Shown: piece after piece, positions 1 to 8,203 of the stretch
Layout of the letters: each line of letters begins with the position of its first letter
How positions within the stretch are numbered: position 1 is the stretch's first letter
DNA from: Gammaproteobacteria bacterium
Lineage (GTDB): Bacteria; Pseudomonadota; Gammaproteobacteria; Pseudomonadales; Pseudohongiellaceae
NCBI GenBank assembly: GCA_029242705.1
Contig: JAQWTK010000032.1
Span: 1 to 38,395, forward strand
Length of the DNA: 38,395 nt
Direction of reading: 5' to 3'
Made by a program: the position numbers and the translations under genes
The notes under the pieces: model-generated
What the model was told of the DNA's origin: nothing
The model's input: the letters and a program-made list of their open reading frames with translations, nothing else
Database searches by the model: none

Positions 1-920
1 ATAATTGTTCCTTATGGCAAGCCTGTACAAAATGCATTAATGAAAGTTTATTGACCTCTCGTGCGGCTAATGCAGTGCTTACCTTTATGCAGCTAATCGA
101 TCGTCTTGATTGTGACAGCAATAATATGGAGCTGCCTCAAAAGGCAGAACATATCATTATGCAAAGCGGCCTGATTAACCACCATGAAAAAGAAGGTGGC
201 GAAAAAGCGCGAACCCGAGTCGAAAACCTAGAGGAACTAGTTAATGCCTGCAGCAATTTTGACGATGCAGAGATAATAACTGAAGAGGGGAAAGGCGTTG
301 ATCTAACGTCAAAAAGCTTTCTTGCCGCATTTTTAGATCAGGCATCATTGGACGCAGGCGATACGCAAGCAAGCGAACGTGATGATGCGGTGCAATTAAT
401 GACTTTACATTCTGCTAAGGGTCTAGAGTTTCAGCTCGTTTTTTTAGCTGGCATGGAAGAGGGCCTGTTTCCACATAAGATGTCAATGGAAAATCTCGCT
501 GGGCTTGAAGAAGAGAGAAGGCTCTGTTACGTCGGTATTACAAGGGCGAGAAATAAACTCTATCTAAGTTATGCCGAATCTAGGAGGCTGCATGGAGACG
601 TCACCTTGTGCCGACCTTCAAGATTTATCAGAGAAATTCCCCAAGAACTTATTGACGAAATTCGCTTAAAAACGACAATAGCTTCTCCCAGATTAAAACG
701 ATCTAGAAATAATATTGGTTCCAAAAATATTCGTGGCCATATCGAGGTGCCTGAAACTGAGCTATCTTTAGGACAACGAGTCACTCATGGCAAATTTGGG
801 GAGGGTGTTGTTTTGAACTACGAGGGACAAGGTTCAAGCGCAAGAGTGCAAGTAAATTTTGATGCTGCTGGTAGCAAATGGCTAGTTTTAGCCTACGCCA
901 AACTAGAAGTCCTTGGATGA
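1..920 (+). CDS. uvrD: DNA helicase II UvrD, C-terminal part (5' truncated by window edge)
   Basis: Superfamily 1 3'-to-5' DNA helicase of nucleotide excision and mismatch repair. Only the last ~306 residues are present; the reading frame is open from base 3, so the gene begins outside the window. Helicase motif V is visible (QLMTLHSAKGLEFQLVFLAG, then MEEGLFPH), as is motif VI (EEERRLCYVGITRARNKLYL, with the Arg that senses ATP). The extreme C-terminus (GQRVTHGKFGEGVVLNYEGQ, then ARVQVNF and GSKWLVLAYAKLE) is the Tudor-like tail that separates UvrD from Rep and PcrA-like relatives in Gammaproteobacteria. The stop is TGA at 918-920, and an ATG overlaps it (ATGA), just ahead of the dctP gene on the same strand. 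There is no sign of degradation. Confidence 0.95.
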   Translation, partial: NCSLWQACTKCINESLLTSRAANAVLTFMQLIDRLDCDSNNMELPQKAEHIIMQSGLINHHEKEGGEKARTRVENLEELVNACSNFDDAEIITEEGKGVDLTSKSFLAAFLDQASLDAGDTQASERDDAVQLMTLHSAKGLEFQLVFLAGMEEGLFPHKMSMENLAGLEEERRLCYVGITRARNKLYLSYAESRRLHGDVTLCRPSRFIREIPQELIDEIRLKTTIASPRLKRSRNNIGSKNIRGHIEVPETELSLGQRVTHGKFGEGVVLNYEGQGSSARVQVNFDAAGSKWLVLAYAKLEVLG

Positions 921-952
921 TTATACTTATGAGATTATTAGTAGATGGGTCG

Positions 953-2065
953 ATGTTAAGTCCGATTAAATGTATCTTGGTACTAGGCTATTCTGCGCTA
1001 CTACTCGGGTGCTCTGACACAAATCAATCTGCACAGGTAAACGAAATACAGAAGGCTGATGAGACAATTTATGAATGGAAGATGATAACTTCGTGGCCAA
1101 AGAACTTGCCCGCTCTCGGCACATCACCCGAATACTTCGCTCAAATAGTAGAAAAAATGAGTAATGGCCGAATGAAGATAAGGGTTTATGGTGCAAATGA
1201 ACTGGTCGGGGGGCTAGAGGTATTCGATGCAGTATCTCAAGGTGTCGCTGAAATTGGTCATACTGGCGCCTATTATTGGCAAGGAAAGATTCCTAGCACT
1301 CCTTTTTTCTCTTCTATCCCATTTGGAATGACAAGTTATGAGCAAGACGCTTGGTTGAGGTTTGGAGGAGGAAACGAGCTTTGGCGTGAACTATATGCCC
1401 CCTTTAATCTTATACCAGTAAGAGGCGGTAATTCTGGTGTTCAAATGTTTGGATGGTTTAATAAAGAAATTAACTCCTTGGCAGATCTTCAAGGGTTGAA
1501 AATGCGGATACCTAGCCTTGGCGGTGAAGTTTTCCGCAGAGCAGGGGGCGTGCCTGTTACTATGCAGGTAAGCGAAGTCTTCACTGCATTGCAAACTGGA
1601 GCTCTCGATGCGACAGAATTTGTGAGTCCATATAATGACCTCGCAGCTGGCTATCATACTGTTGCTGATTACTACTATTATCCTGGTTGGCATGAACCAG
1701 GCTCTACTCTAGAGGCTATCTTTAATAAAGGTAAATTTGAATCACTACCCGTGGATTTACAAGAAATACTTATGGCGGGAACAGAAGTTATGAATCAACT
1801 TTTACTAGACGAACTCGCGGCGAAAAACAATGCCGCGTTAAACACACTAATTGAAGATCATAACATTCAAATTAGGCGATTACCGGATGATGTTCTAATT
1901 GAACTCCGCAGAATTTCAGATGAAGTAGTCGCGGAAATGGCTCAAACTGACGAGGATACTGCAAGGGTCTACGAATCATGGAGAAATTTCAGAGATGGAG
2001 TAATGAATTATAATCGAATCGCGGAAGAGGCCTTTATAGAGGCCCGCAAGCTTCCAGTCCAATAA
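953..2065 (+). CDS. dctP: TRAP transporter substrate-binding protein (DctP/TakP-like, COG4663 type), probable lipoprotein
   Basis: Extracytoplasmic solute receptor of a tripartite ATP-independent (TRAP) transporter, which delivers an organic acid to DctQM in the inner membrane. From the ATG at 953 the protein is 370 residues. It starts with a short signal (K6, hydrophobic 7-18) ending in a lipobox L17-L18-G19-C20, followed by Ser21. The mature part has the family hallmarks: EWKMITSWPK near 41-50, GGLEVFDAVSQG near 86-97, and GLKMRIPSLGGEVF with Arg185, the position that usually salt-bridges the substrate carboxylate. It resembles the 2-oxoacid/mannitol-chloroaromatic TRAP subgroup; the ligand cannot be read from sequence. 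The frame is open upstream, with ATGs at 917 (overlapping the uvrD stop) and 929. I chose 953 because it gives a clean lipoprotein signal, although its Shine-Dalgarno is weak. The gene converges on dctM. Confidence 0.85.
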   Translation: MLSPIKCILVLGYSALLLGCSDTNQSAQVNEIQKADETIYEWKMITSWPKNLPALGTSPEYFAQIVEKMSNGRMKIRVYGANELVGGLEVFDAVSQGVAEIGHTGAYYWQGKIPSTPFFSSIPFGMTSYEQDAWLRFGGGNELWRELYAPFNLIPVRGGNSGVQMFGWFNKEINSLADLQGLKMRIPSLGGEVFRRAGGVPVTMQVSEVFTALQTGALDATEFVSPYNDLAAGYHTVADYYYYPGWHEPGSTLEAIFNKGKFESLPVDLQEILMAGTEVMNQLLLDELAAKNNAALNTLIEDHNIQIRRLPDDVLIELRRISDEVVAEMAQTDEDTARVYESWRNFRDGVMNYNRIAEEAFIEARKLPVQ

Positions 2066-2091
2066 CCTATTTTTTAAATCAATTCAAATAT

Positions 2092-2110
2092 ATTAAAGCC
2101 TAGCTTTAAA
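2092..2110. terminator. Weak inverted repeat between convergent dctP and dctM
   Basis: A 7-bp perfect inverted repeat TTAAAGC / CTA / GCTTTAA (2093-2109) lies in the 61-bp gap between the ends of the convergent dctP and dctM genes, in AT-rich sequence. It could act as a weak bidirectional terminator, but the stem is AT-dominated and there is no long T-tract, so this is tentative. Confidence 0.3.
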
Positions 2111-2126
2111 TAATACCCTTAAGAGT

Positions 2127-3509
2127 TTACGAGTGTAGTAGAGAAGGAAGCCATGTTACAAGGGCGGGCTGCAATGCTAGCAACAAAAGTAAAAGTATCT
2201 GAATAATAATGAAAGGGATAACCCCTCGATAAATATCACCAGTCTGTACCGAGTCTGGCGCCACACTTCTCAAGTAAAAGAGAGAAAATCCAAACGGAGG
2301 TGTAAGGAAAGAAGTTTGTAAATTAATTGCAATCATGACGCCCAACCAGATCGGATCTAACCCCATGGTTAGAAGCACCGGTCCCACCAAGGGAACTACC
2401 ATAAACGTAATTTCGATAAAGTCTAAAATAAAGCCAAGTAAAAATATAAATAGCATAACAACCAAGGTCGCAGAAAAAATTCCTCCAGGCAAATCCATCA
2501 ATAATGATTCTATTAGCTCTTCTCCTCCAAACCCTCTGAAGATGGAAGAAAATATGGTTGCACCCACCAAAATTAAGTAAACCATCGAAGTAATTCGCAA
2601 AGTATCCAAGGAAACTTCATGTAATATGGGCGAGCTTAATTTACCTAGAACAAAAGCGAGGACTATAGCGCCAATTGCACCAACACTCGCTGCCTCAGTT
2701 GGAGTGGCGATCCCCAAAAGAATTGAACCTAATACAGCGACTATGAGTAGAACCGGCGGGAAAAGCCCCTTAAAAAGAGCCGCTAACAATTCTTTTTTAT
2801 TTAATGCAAACTCCGGCTCTTTAATTGAAGGAACATCCTCTGGATGAGTAATAGCGACTGAAAATACATAAACGATATAAGCTGTAACTAAAAATATTCC
2901 CGGAATAATCGCTCCGGCAAAAAGATCACCAATAGAAACAAATTCAGGAGAAAACACGCCAAGATTTAATTGGGATTGTTGATAGGCATTAGAAATTACT
3001 TCCCCTAATAAAACCAAGCATATCGATGGGGGAATAATCTGCCCTAGAGTTCCAGTAGCACATAAGGTCCCGCACGCCAATGATGGTCGATAGCCGGCTT
3101 TTAGCATCGTTGGTAACGACAAAATTCCCATTGTCACTACAGTAGCACCAATAATGCCTGTACTCGCTGCCAATAACATTCCTACTAATATTACCGCAAT
3201 TCCTAGCCCCCCTGGAAGCTGGCCAAAAACCAATTCCATATTTTTTAAAAGACTGTCCGCTATGCGAGATTTTTCCAACATCGAGCCCATAAAAACAAAC
3301 AAAGGTACCGCAAAAAGATTTTGATTAACTAAAATTCCAAATATACGACTAGGGATTAGTGAAATATAGGCAGTATCGAATACACCAAACAATTCTCCAA
3401 ACAATGCAAATAATAGCGAAACGCCAGCAAGTGTGAGAGCTACAGGATATCCCGCCATTAGGAATAAGCAGACCACTGCAAATAACAAAAACGGCAGAAA
3501 TTCAACCAT
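2127..3509 (-). CDS. dctM: TRAP transporter large permease subunit DctM (COG4664/FcbT3-like)
   Basis: Inner-membrane subunit of the DctM/ion-transporter superfamily that carries out sodium-coupled solute translocation. It has 460 residues and about 12 hydrophobic segments across its whole length. Family landmarks are the N-terminal AGYPVALTLAGVSLLFALFG, FAVPLFVFMGSMLEKS, the glycine-rich re-entrant loop (AASTGIIGATVVTMGILSLP), GTLGQIIPPSICLVLLGE, and the second repeat ending NLQTSFLTPPFGFSLFYLRS. The last motif and the length fit the mannitol/chloroaromatic-type subgroup, matching the binding protein. The ATG at 3509 lies 2 bp after the dctQ stop, so the two are surely co-transcribed. It is encoded on the strand opposite dctP and converges on it, so the receptor and the permease need separate promoters. 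Confidence 0.93.
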   Translation of the reverse strand: MVEFLPFLLFAVVCLFLMAGYPVALTLAGVSLLFALFGELFGVFDTAYISLIPSRIFGILVNQNLFAVPLFVFMGSMLEKSRIADSLLKNMELVFGQLPGGLGIAVILVGMLLAASTGIIGATVVTMGILSLPTMLKAGYRPSLACGTLCATGTLGQIIPPSICLVLLGEVISNAYQQSQLNLGVFSPEFVSIGDLFAGAIIPGIFLVTAYIVYVFSVAITHPEDVPSIKEPEFALNKKELLAALFKGLFPPVLLIVAVLGSILLGIATPTEAASVGAIGAIVLAFVLGKLSSPILHEVSLDTLRITSMVYLILVGATIFSSIFRGFGGEELIESLLMDLPGGIFSATLVVMLFIFLLGFILDFIEITFMVVPLVGPVLLTMGLDPIWLGVMIAINLQTSFLTPPFGFSLFYLRSVAPDSVQTGDIYRGVIPFIIIQILLLLLLALQPALVTWLPSLLHS

Positions 3510-3511
3510 AG

Positions 3512-4024
3512 TTAGCCTTGACGAAACTTATTGTATGATTTGAAAAACTCTGCAATACCCTGAAAGATAAGTAATAAAGGTATAGCTAAAATAGTCGTCT
3601 TCAAAAGATAAACAAAAGGTAAGCCGCTCGATTCCGCGGAACCTTCACGAATAAGCCAGGATACAGATACGTAATCCCAGCTAGCCCAAAAAATAAAACC
3701 AGTAGTCAGTCCTAAGAATACCAGGTTTCCGAATATATCTATTAGAGCCTTCGCTCTGTTACTTAATTGGCCATAGAAGACATCTACACGAACATGGCCA
3801 CCCTCCTTTAAAGTGTAGGCGACCCCACAAACAAAGATTAACGCGTTGATATACATGATAGATTCTTGTAAAGCAATTGAACCAATTTGGAATACGTAAC
3901 GCAGTACGACAATTAGAAACATAACGAGGACCATTAAGAACGCAAACCAAGATCCAATCCTCCCTAGTGGGTCTACAACCCCCTCTATGCATTTGACGAT
4001 TAAACCTATCGCTTTTTTACTCAT
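3512..4024 (-). CDS. dctQ: TRAP transporter small permease subunit DctQ (COG4665-like)
   Basis: Small four-helix inner-membrane subunit that pairs with DctM and forms part of the docking surface for the binding protein. It has 170 residues with hydrophobic segments at about 24-42, 50-70, 95-115 and 137-160. The family signature is clear in the middle: ALQESIMYINALIFVCGVAY followed by TLKEGGHVRVDVFYGQL (Gln53-Glu54, and Gly75-Gly76-His77-Val78-Arg79-Val80-Asp81). The start is the ATG at 4024. It sits directly upstream of dctM (2-bp gap) and 49 bp downstream of a small membrane-protein gene on the same strand. Confidence 0.9.
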   Translation of the reverse strand: MSKKAIGLIVKCIEGVVDPLGRIGSWFAFLMVLVMFLIVVLRYVFQIGSIALQESIMYINALIFVCGVAYTLKEGGHVRVDVFYGQLSNRAKALIDIFGNLVFLGLTTGFIFWASWDYVSVSWLIREGSAESSGLPFVYLLKTTILAIPLLLIFQGIAEFFKSYNKFRQG

Positions 4025-4073
4025 TTTTTTATCTTCTTATAGTCCTATTAAGTTTGAGATCTCAAAGCCCTAT

Positions 4074-4436
4074 TTATCCCATATACCAAGTTCTCATCAA
4101 TTGATAACTTAATATTACTAGTGCCGCACCAAGTGATAAAACCGCTACTCCCAACAACCTAAAACCCAATCGGCGCATCGTATTAGAAAAGCGCGAGCGC
4201 CATGGCTCAGTCTTATCTAATTTTTCTGGAACATCAATAAAAAGCTCCTGTAAACAATATAACTCCAACGACCACCCAAAAACTAACAGGCTTGGTATTG
4301 ACCATGTTTCACTTTCTATAGACGAGCTACCTAAGTAACTAACCAAGAGCAGAAAAAGACTCGCAACTCCAATGATGATTATGAGAAATCGTGCTTTTCT
4401 CAAAATACTGGCAATTCTTTCTAGGCGCTTTATCAT
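4074..4436 (-). CDS. Small membrane protein of unknown function, upstream of dctQM
   Basis: Not recognised as a named family. The product has 120 residues with a basic N-terminus (KRLERIASILRKAR), a strong hydrophobic segment at about 17-36, a weaker one at about 47-66, a charged cytoplasmic-type linker (EKLDKTEPWRSRFSNTMRR) and a last helix at about 91-112. That suggests two or three membrane spans. It lies 49 bp upstream of dctQ in the same orientation and probably shares a transcript with dctQ and dctM. An accessory role in the TRAP system is possible, but this rests on position alone. ATG start at 4436. Confidence 0.6.
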   Translation of the reverse strand: MIKRLERIASILRKARFLIIIIGVASLFLLLVSYLGSSSIESETWSIPSLLVFGWSLELYCLQELFIDVPEKLDKTEPWRSRFSNTMRRLGFRLLGVAVLSLGAALVILSYQLMRTWYMG

Positions 4437-4523
4437 AAGATCTATCCGTTTTACTTCGTTTTTTATCCACTAGAAAGCATAGCTTAACCTGTACTTAGCC
4501 CACAAAACCACTAGGACATAAAA

Positions 4524-5021
4524 GTGCAAAATGCCGATAAAATGGAACTCCCATTCCTAGCGGGACTAAACGATGCAGATGAACCTGTATTCGAAAGCCT
4601 TGAAGTGGAGTTTATGACTAATAGTTCAGATCATGTGAGGTTGATAAAATCCCCGCTACTAACTAGGAACCTCGCTGCTGGAGATATTCTACGCATAATA
4701 AATCCCGATACAGCCGAGTACGAATTAGTTAAAAGAAGCGGCAATCTTTGTATCCGCGTCTTCGGCAAAGAATATTTAAACGAAATCGAGGAAGCACTGT
4801 CTTCGAAATTAGAAAAACTTGGTGGTAGCTTAGACCTTCATACATCTCACGCTTTAGTATATGCTATTCACGTATCAATAGGGTTTCAGACTATCGAAAA
4901 CATTATCGACGAAGCCTGTAAGGATTATCCAGAGGTGGTTTGGTATTATGGTAATGTCTATGACCCTGAAGACGGGAAAACACCACTAGAATGGTGGTTG
5001 GAATTCGATTCTCAGAATTGA
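4524..5021 (+). CDS. DUF4265-like protein of unknown function
   Basis: Cytoplasmic protein of 165 residues, no signal peptide or membrane segment. The layout resembles the DUF4265 family: a strand-rich N-terminal half with AAGDILRIINPDTAEYELVK then RSGNLCIRVF, a central helix (EIEEALSSKLEKLGG), and a C-terminal half with VYAIHVSIGFQTIENIIDEA and VVWYYGNVYDPEDGKTPLEWW. Its biochemical role is unknown. I place the start at the GTG at 4524 because AGGA (4513-4516) sits 7 bases upstream; an in-frame ATG at 4542 is the alternative. It is divergent from the small membrane protein gene and 35 bp ahead of yaaA, possibly co-transcribed with it. I considered RraB (same general size, acidic) and rejected it because its conserved N-terminal helix is absent. 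Confidence 0.6.
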   Translation: MQNADKMELPFLAGLNDADEPVFESLEVEFMTNSSDHVRLIKSPLLTRNLAAGDILRIINPDTAEYELVKRSGNLCIRVFGKEYLNEIEEALSSKLEKLGGSLDLHTSHALVYAIHVSIGFQTIENIIDEACKDYPEVVWYYGNVYDPEDGKTPLEWWLEFDSQN

Positions 5022-5056
5022 ATTTTTTAGTTTAATAAAAATTGAGAAAAACCGTT

Positions 5057-5836
5057 ATGTTGACAGTTATTTCCCCAGCCAAATCTTTAGACTTTAGCTC
5101 CGAAGTAAAAACTAAAAAGCATTCGAGCCCACAATTCATTACTGAAGCGTCGGCTTTGGTAAAAAATCTTCGTCAACTGTCTCCTGACCAGCTGTCTTCT
5201 TTAATGAGCATCAGCGATAAGCTCGCGCAAGAAAATTTTCAGCGCTTTAATGAATGGAAAGCACCTTTTAGTTTAGAAAATTCTCGTCAAGCGATCTTTG
5301 CCTTTAAAGGCGATGTATATCTTGGGCTTAAAGCAGAACAATTTAGTACAGCTGATTTAAATTTTGCGCAAAAGCATCTGCGTATTTTGTCAGGATTATA
5401 CGGGGTCTTAAAGCCGTTAGATTTAATGCAAGCCTATCGCCTAGAAATGGGTAGACAACTTAGCATCAAGAAATCAAAAAATCTTTACGAATTTTGGGGG
5501 TCAAAAATCACCTTAAGTCTAAAGGCCGATCTAAAAGAACTGCCTAAAAAAAGCCAATATCTTATCAATTTAGCAAGTAACGAATATTTCTCGTCAATTC
5601 ATTCAGAAAAGGTAGAGGCTAAAATAATTACGCCTCAATTTAAAGATTGGTCAAATGGCAAATATCGTATCGTTAGCTTTTTTGCAAAGAAAGCGAGAGG
5701 AGAAATGGCAGCTTACATTATTAAGAATAAGATTAGCTCTCCCAAGGAACTAATCGAATTCGATATTAATGGCTATCGCTTTTGTAATGAGGAATCTACA
5801 GATAAAACACTTGTCTTTAAGCGAAAGAATACATAA
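5057..5836 (+). CDS. yaaA: Peroxide stress resistance protein YaaA (DUF328/UPF0246)
   Basis: YaaA lowers free intracellular iron and protects DNA and protein during hydrogen peroxide stress; structural work on the family shows a DNA-binding cradle fold. The product is 259 residues, matching the usual ~258. Family landmarks are the start MLTVISPAKSLDF, QLMSISDKLAQENFQRF-like spacing (here LSSLMSISDKLAQENFQRFN), FKGDVYLGLKA, LRILSGLYGVLKPLDLMQAY, NLASNEYFSSI and FFAKKARGEMAAYIIKNKI. The start is the ATG at 5057, which gives the canonical N-terminus; the frame is open a few codons upstream from a TTG at 5042. The next gene follows after 6 bases. Confidence 0.93.
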   Translation: MLTVISPAKSLDFSSEVKTKKHSSPQFITEASALVKNLRQLSPDQLSSLMSISDKLAQENFQRFNEWKAPFSLENSRQAIFAFKGDVYLGLKAEQFSTADLNFAQKHLRILSGLYGVLKPLDLMQAYRLEMGRQLSIKKSKNLYEFWGSKITLSLKADLKELPKKSQYLINLASNEYFSSIHSEKVEAKIITPQFKDWSNGKYRIVSFFAKKARGEMAAYIIKNKISSPKELIEFDINGYRFCNEESTDKTLVFKRKNT

Positions 5837-5842
5837 TTATTT

Positions 5843-6445
5843 GTGCCTGAAGAACTGCCATATAGCGAAGCCTGCGAAAATAACAAGGAGCCTATTCTAG
5901 AAATCCTTCAAAAACACATTGATAAGCAAAAAACCCTTTTAGAAATCGGTGGAGGATCTGGCCAGCACGGAGAGTTTTTCGCTCAGCATTTCCCTAACCT
6001 TTTGTGGCAAAGCTCTGACACTCCAAAAACTGTAGATATACTAAACCTTCGAGTACAGGCATCTGGGTTATCTAATCTCCCGGAAGCAATACCCATTGAT
6101 GTGGATGACGCAAATTGGAATGTGGATACGTATGATCTAATATTTACTGCAAATAGCTTGCATATAATGTCTGAAAATTCTGTTAAGAATTTTTTTCGTG
6201 GGGTCCAGAGAACACTTAATGCGCATGGATTACTGCTTGTTTATGGGCCATTTAAATACGGCGGGAAATTTACAACAAAAAGTAACGAACAGTTTAATAG
6301 TTGGCTAAAATTTCGTGATCCGAAAAGTGGCCTAAGAGATTTTGAATCTATAAATTTTTTAGCTAATCAATCCGGTCTTGAATTTTTAGCTGACAACTCT
6401 ATGCCAGCAAACAACCAGATGTTAGTTTTTTATAAAACTAATTAG
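5843..6445 (+). CDS. DUF938 SAM-dependent methyltransferase
   Basis: Class I S-adenosylmethionine-dependent methyltransferase of the DUF938 family, substrate unknown. It has 200 residues. Motif I is LLEIGGGSGQHGEFFAQHFP (about 32-51), followed by WQSSDTPKTVDILN, an acidic PIDVDDANWNV segment, DLIFTANSLHIMSE as the motif IV region, and the family-typical LLVYGPFKYGGKFTTKSNEQ then FNSWLKFRDPKSGLRDFE. The start is GTG at 5843, 6 bases after the yaaA stop, so the two are probably translated from one mRNA. The last 8 bases overlap, tail to tail, the stop region of the gene on the opposite strand. Confidence 0.88.
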   Translation: MPEELPYSEACENNKEPILEILQKHIDKQKTLLEIGGGSGQHGEFFAQHFPNLLWQSSDTPKTVDILNLRVQASGLSNLPEAIPIDVDDANWNVDTYDLIFTANSLHIMSENSVKNFFRGVQRTLNAHGLLLVYGPFKYGGKFTTKSNEQFNSWLKFRDPKSGLRDFESINFLANQSGLEFLADNSMPANNQMLVFYKTN

Positions 6446-6929
6446 CCGGCTCAACTAAAAGCATATGAACATTTTCAACTCCAGGGCTTGTCCACTCAGG
6501 GTATTTAGCGACAAACGCTTGATGAACAGATTGACGAATCGATGGATCGTCAACATATGTAACCTGTTGATCGAAAAGTCTATCATCGATTTTTAAACGG
6601 ACTCTAGGATCTCTAACAATGTTTCTGTTCCAGCTTCGAGTATTTGGAAATGATCCCCCGCCATAGTAAGCCGACATCAAGTAAAAATGGTCATTATAAA
6701 CTGCGCTATAGGTAGTCACAGAGTGCGGAATAAAATATTGCGTGTTGGTTTGCACATAAATTTCTTTTACTTCGTTCGTAAAGGACCAATCACTAACAGG
6801 ATAGGTAACCAATTCACCTTTTAACCAAAGCCCTGGACGTTGGTCCTGAGGAGAAACGCCAACCAAGCGTAATAACCCGAATACTAGAAATACAGAAATT
6901 ATTCCTAGATAACCTAATGCTTTTTTCAT
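6438..6929 (-). CDS. Membrane-anchored protein, possibly FMN-binding split-barrel fold
   Basis: 163 residues, not firmly recognised. An N-terminal hydrophobic segment (about 5-24, KKALGYLGIISVFLVFGLLR) looks like an uncleaved signal anchor, placing the rest in the periplasm. The soluble part has the order seen in pyridoxamine-phosphate-oxidase-like or deazaflavin nitroreductase-like split barrels: GLWLKGELVTYPVSDWSF, IYVQTNTQYFIPHSVTTYSA, FYLMSAYYGGGSFPNTRSWN, then RNIVRDPRVRLKIDDRLFD. That pattern of a hydrophobic strand, a Gly-rich turn, 'xWNRNIxRDPRVRL' and an acidic hairpin supports the fold but not a particular cofactor or reaction. It is convergent with the methyltransferase gene (8-bp overlap of ends) and stands 31 bp downstream of the FemAB-like gene on the same strand. 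Confidence 0.55.
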   Translation of the reverse strand: MKKALGYLGIISVFLVFGLLRLVGVSPQDQRPGLWLKGELVTYPVSDWSFTNEVKEIYVQTNTQYFIPHSVTTYSAVYNDHFYLMSAYYGGGSFPNTRSWNRNIVRDPRVRLKIDDRLFDQQVTYVDDPSIRQSVHQAFVAKYPEWTSPGVENVHMLLVEPAN

Positions 6930-6960
6930 AATTGATTCCTATTGTGTGCCCGTTAAAAAA

Positions 6961-8133
6961 TCAAGAGCTCTGCGTTTTTTTAAATGGCAATAAGGATTCT
7001 GCCTCTTCTCGGTATCGAAGAATATGGCCGCGCTCCTCTCCTACGAACTCATCAATAGCATCAGAAAATTTCTTGTTTGCAATCCAATGGTTAGAGTAAG
7101 TAAAAATAGGTTCGAACCCTCTCTGAATTTTATGCTCACCTTGTGCTCCGGAATCGAAAGATTTCAAGTTATGTTCTATGGCATATTCTTGCCCCTGATA
7201 ATAGCAAGTCTCGAAGTGGAGAAATTGTTGCTCATATCGACTTCCCCAATATCGGCCAAATAACTTTTCTTTGCTCTTGAAGAATAGCGCTGCAGCTATA
7301 TCTTTTTCATCACAGATAGCATTAATTAGTAGAATTTGGTCTGGCATACATTCTGCAATTTTTAAAAAAAAGTCTATTTCTAAATATCCTTGCATACCAC
7401 GCGCTGAATAAGTCGTTTGGTAAAAAAGAAAAAAATTCGCCCATTGTTCTTCGCTAATTCCTCTACCTTCTGTTCTACGAAAAACTATGCCTTCGCTCTT
7501 AATTTCTGCCCGCTCTTTCTTTATGGCTTTTCTTTTTCTAGAATTTAGCGTTTCTAAAAAACATTCGAAGCTTGCATAGCCTTTATTGTACCAATGGAAT
7601 TGTGTGGCTATTCTAGCGCTAATATTAAGTGCTTTTAAGCACTGGTATTCCTCTTTAGAAGGAAAGAGTATGTGCCAAGAAGACGCCGCTAAAACTTCTG
7701 CTTTGGCCTTAACGTTTTTAAAAATTAGTGCCATCACTTCTAGATTAGAGATCCCACTCTTTATAAAGACCCTAGGGCCAACTGACGGAGTAAAAGGAAT
7801 CGATGTAACAAGTTTAGGGTAGTAATTAAGGCCATATCTGGCGTAAGCATCTGCCCAGGACCAATCAAAAACATATTCACCCCATGAATTATTCTTTAAA
7901 TATAGAGGCATTATTGCGACAGTTTCTTTTTCAAATTTCGCCTCCGCTTTCTGTTTTGTTACCCAAACATGCATTGGCTTCCAGCCAGTTTTTTCAATGG
8001 TACATCCTGTGAATTCTAGCGAGTGGAGAAACTCATAACGGATAAAGGGGTTTTCTGTTCCCGAAAGGGCATTCCATTCTTCTCTACCAATGTCTTCAAT
8101 AGAGTCGACAAAAATTACTGATAACTCTTCCAT
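6961..8133 (-). CDS. FemAB-like / GNAT-fold protein (COG3146, DUF482 family)
   Basis: Predicted N-acyltransferase of the FemAB-like group (Pfam FemAB_like, formerly DUF482), often annotated as 'peptidoglycan biosynthesis protein' without experimental support. It has 390 residues. Characteristic stretches are the N-terminal NPFIRYEFLHSLEFTGC, the acceptor-side segment VFDWSWADAYARYGLNYYPKL, VTSIPFTPSVGPRVF, SRKRKAIKKERAEIKSEGIV, and the C-terminal RYWGSRYEQQFLHFETCYYQ then FDSGAQGEHKIQRGFEP. It is soluble with no signal peptide. It begins with an ATG at 8133 and is divergent from hexR, the 70-bp gap presumably holding both promoters. The family is common in Proteobacteria; the acceptor substrate is unknown. 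Confidence 0.88.
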   Translation of the reverse strand: MEELSVIFVDSIEDIGREEWNALSGTENPFIRYEFLHSLEFTGCTIEKTGWKPMHVWVTKQKAEAKFEKETVAIMPLYLKNNSWGEYVFDWSWADAYARYGLNYYPKLVTSIPFTPSVGPRVFIKSGISNLEVMALIFKNVKAKAEVLAASSWHILFPSKEEYQCLKALNISARIATQFHWYNKGYASFECFLETLNSRKRKAIKKERAEIKSEGIVFRRTEGRGISEEQWANFFLFYQTTYSARGMQGYLEIDFFLKIAECMPDQILLINAICDEKDIAAALFFKSKEKLFGRYWGSRYEQQFLHFETCYYQGQEYAIEHNLKSFDSGAQGEHKIQRGFEPIFTYSNHWIANKKFSDAIDEFVGEERGHILRYREEAESLLPFKKTQSS

Positions 8134-8203
8134 CTTAATACTATTGGCTTGGGGCAGTTAAATTAAGTAGCATGGGCATAAGAATCAATGTTACAGGTGT
8201 CAT

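Noticed and set aside
2092-2110. Strong intrinsic terminator between dctP and dctM
   Set aside because: The stem is only 7 bp, mostly A/T, and lacks a T-tract; kept only as a low-confidence feature.
4463-4471. TTATCCACT as a DnaA box upstream of the small membrane protein gene
   Set aside because: One mismatch, isolated, with no AT-rich element or other boxes near it.
4524-5021. Annotation as RraB (RNase E inhibitor)
   Set aside because: The characteristic RraB N-terminal helix and acidic C-terminal tail are missing; DUF4265-like features fit better.
8176-8196. TTAAATTAA between the FemAB-like gene and hexR as a HexR operator
   Set aside because: The 9-bp symmetry does not extend and does not match the HexR consensus beyond A/T richness.
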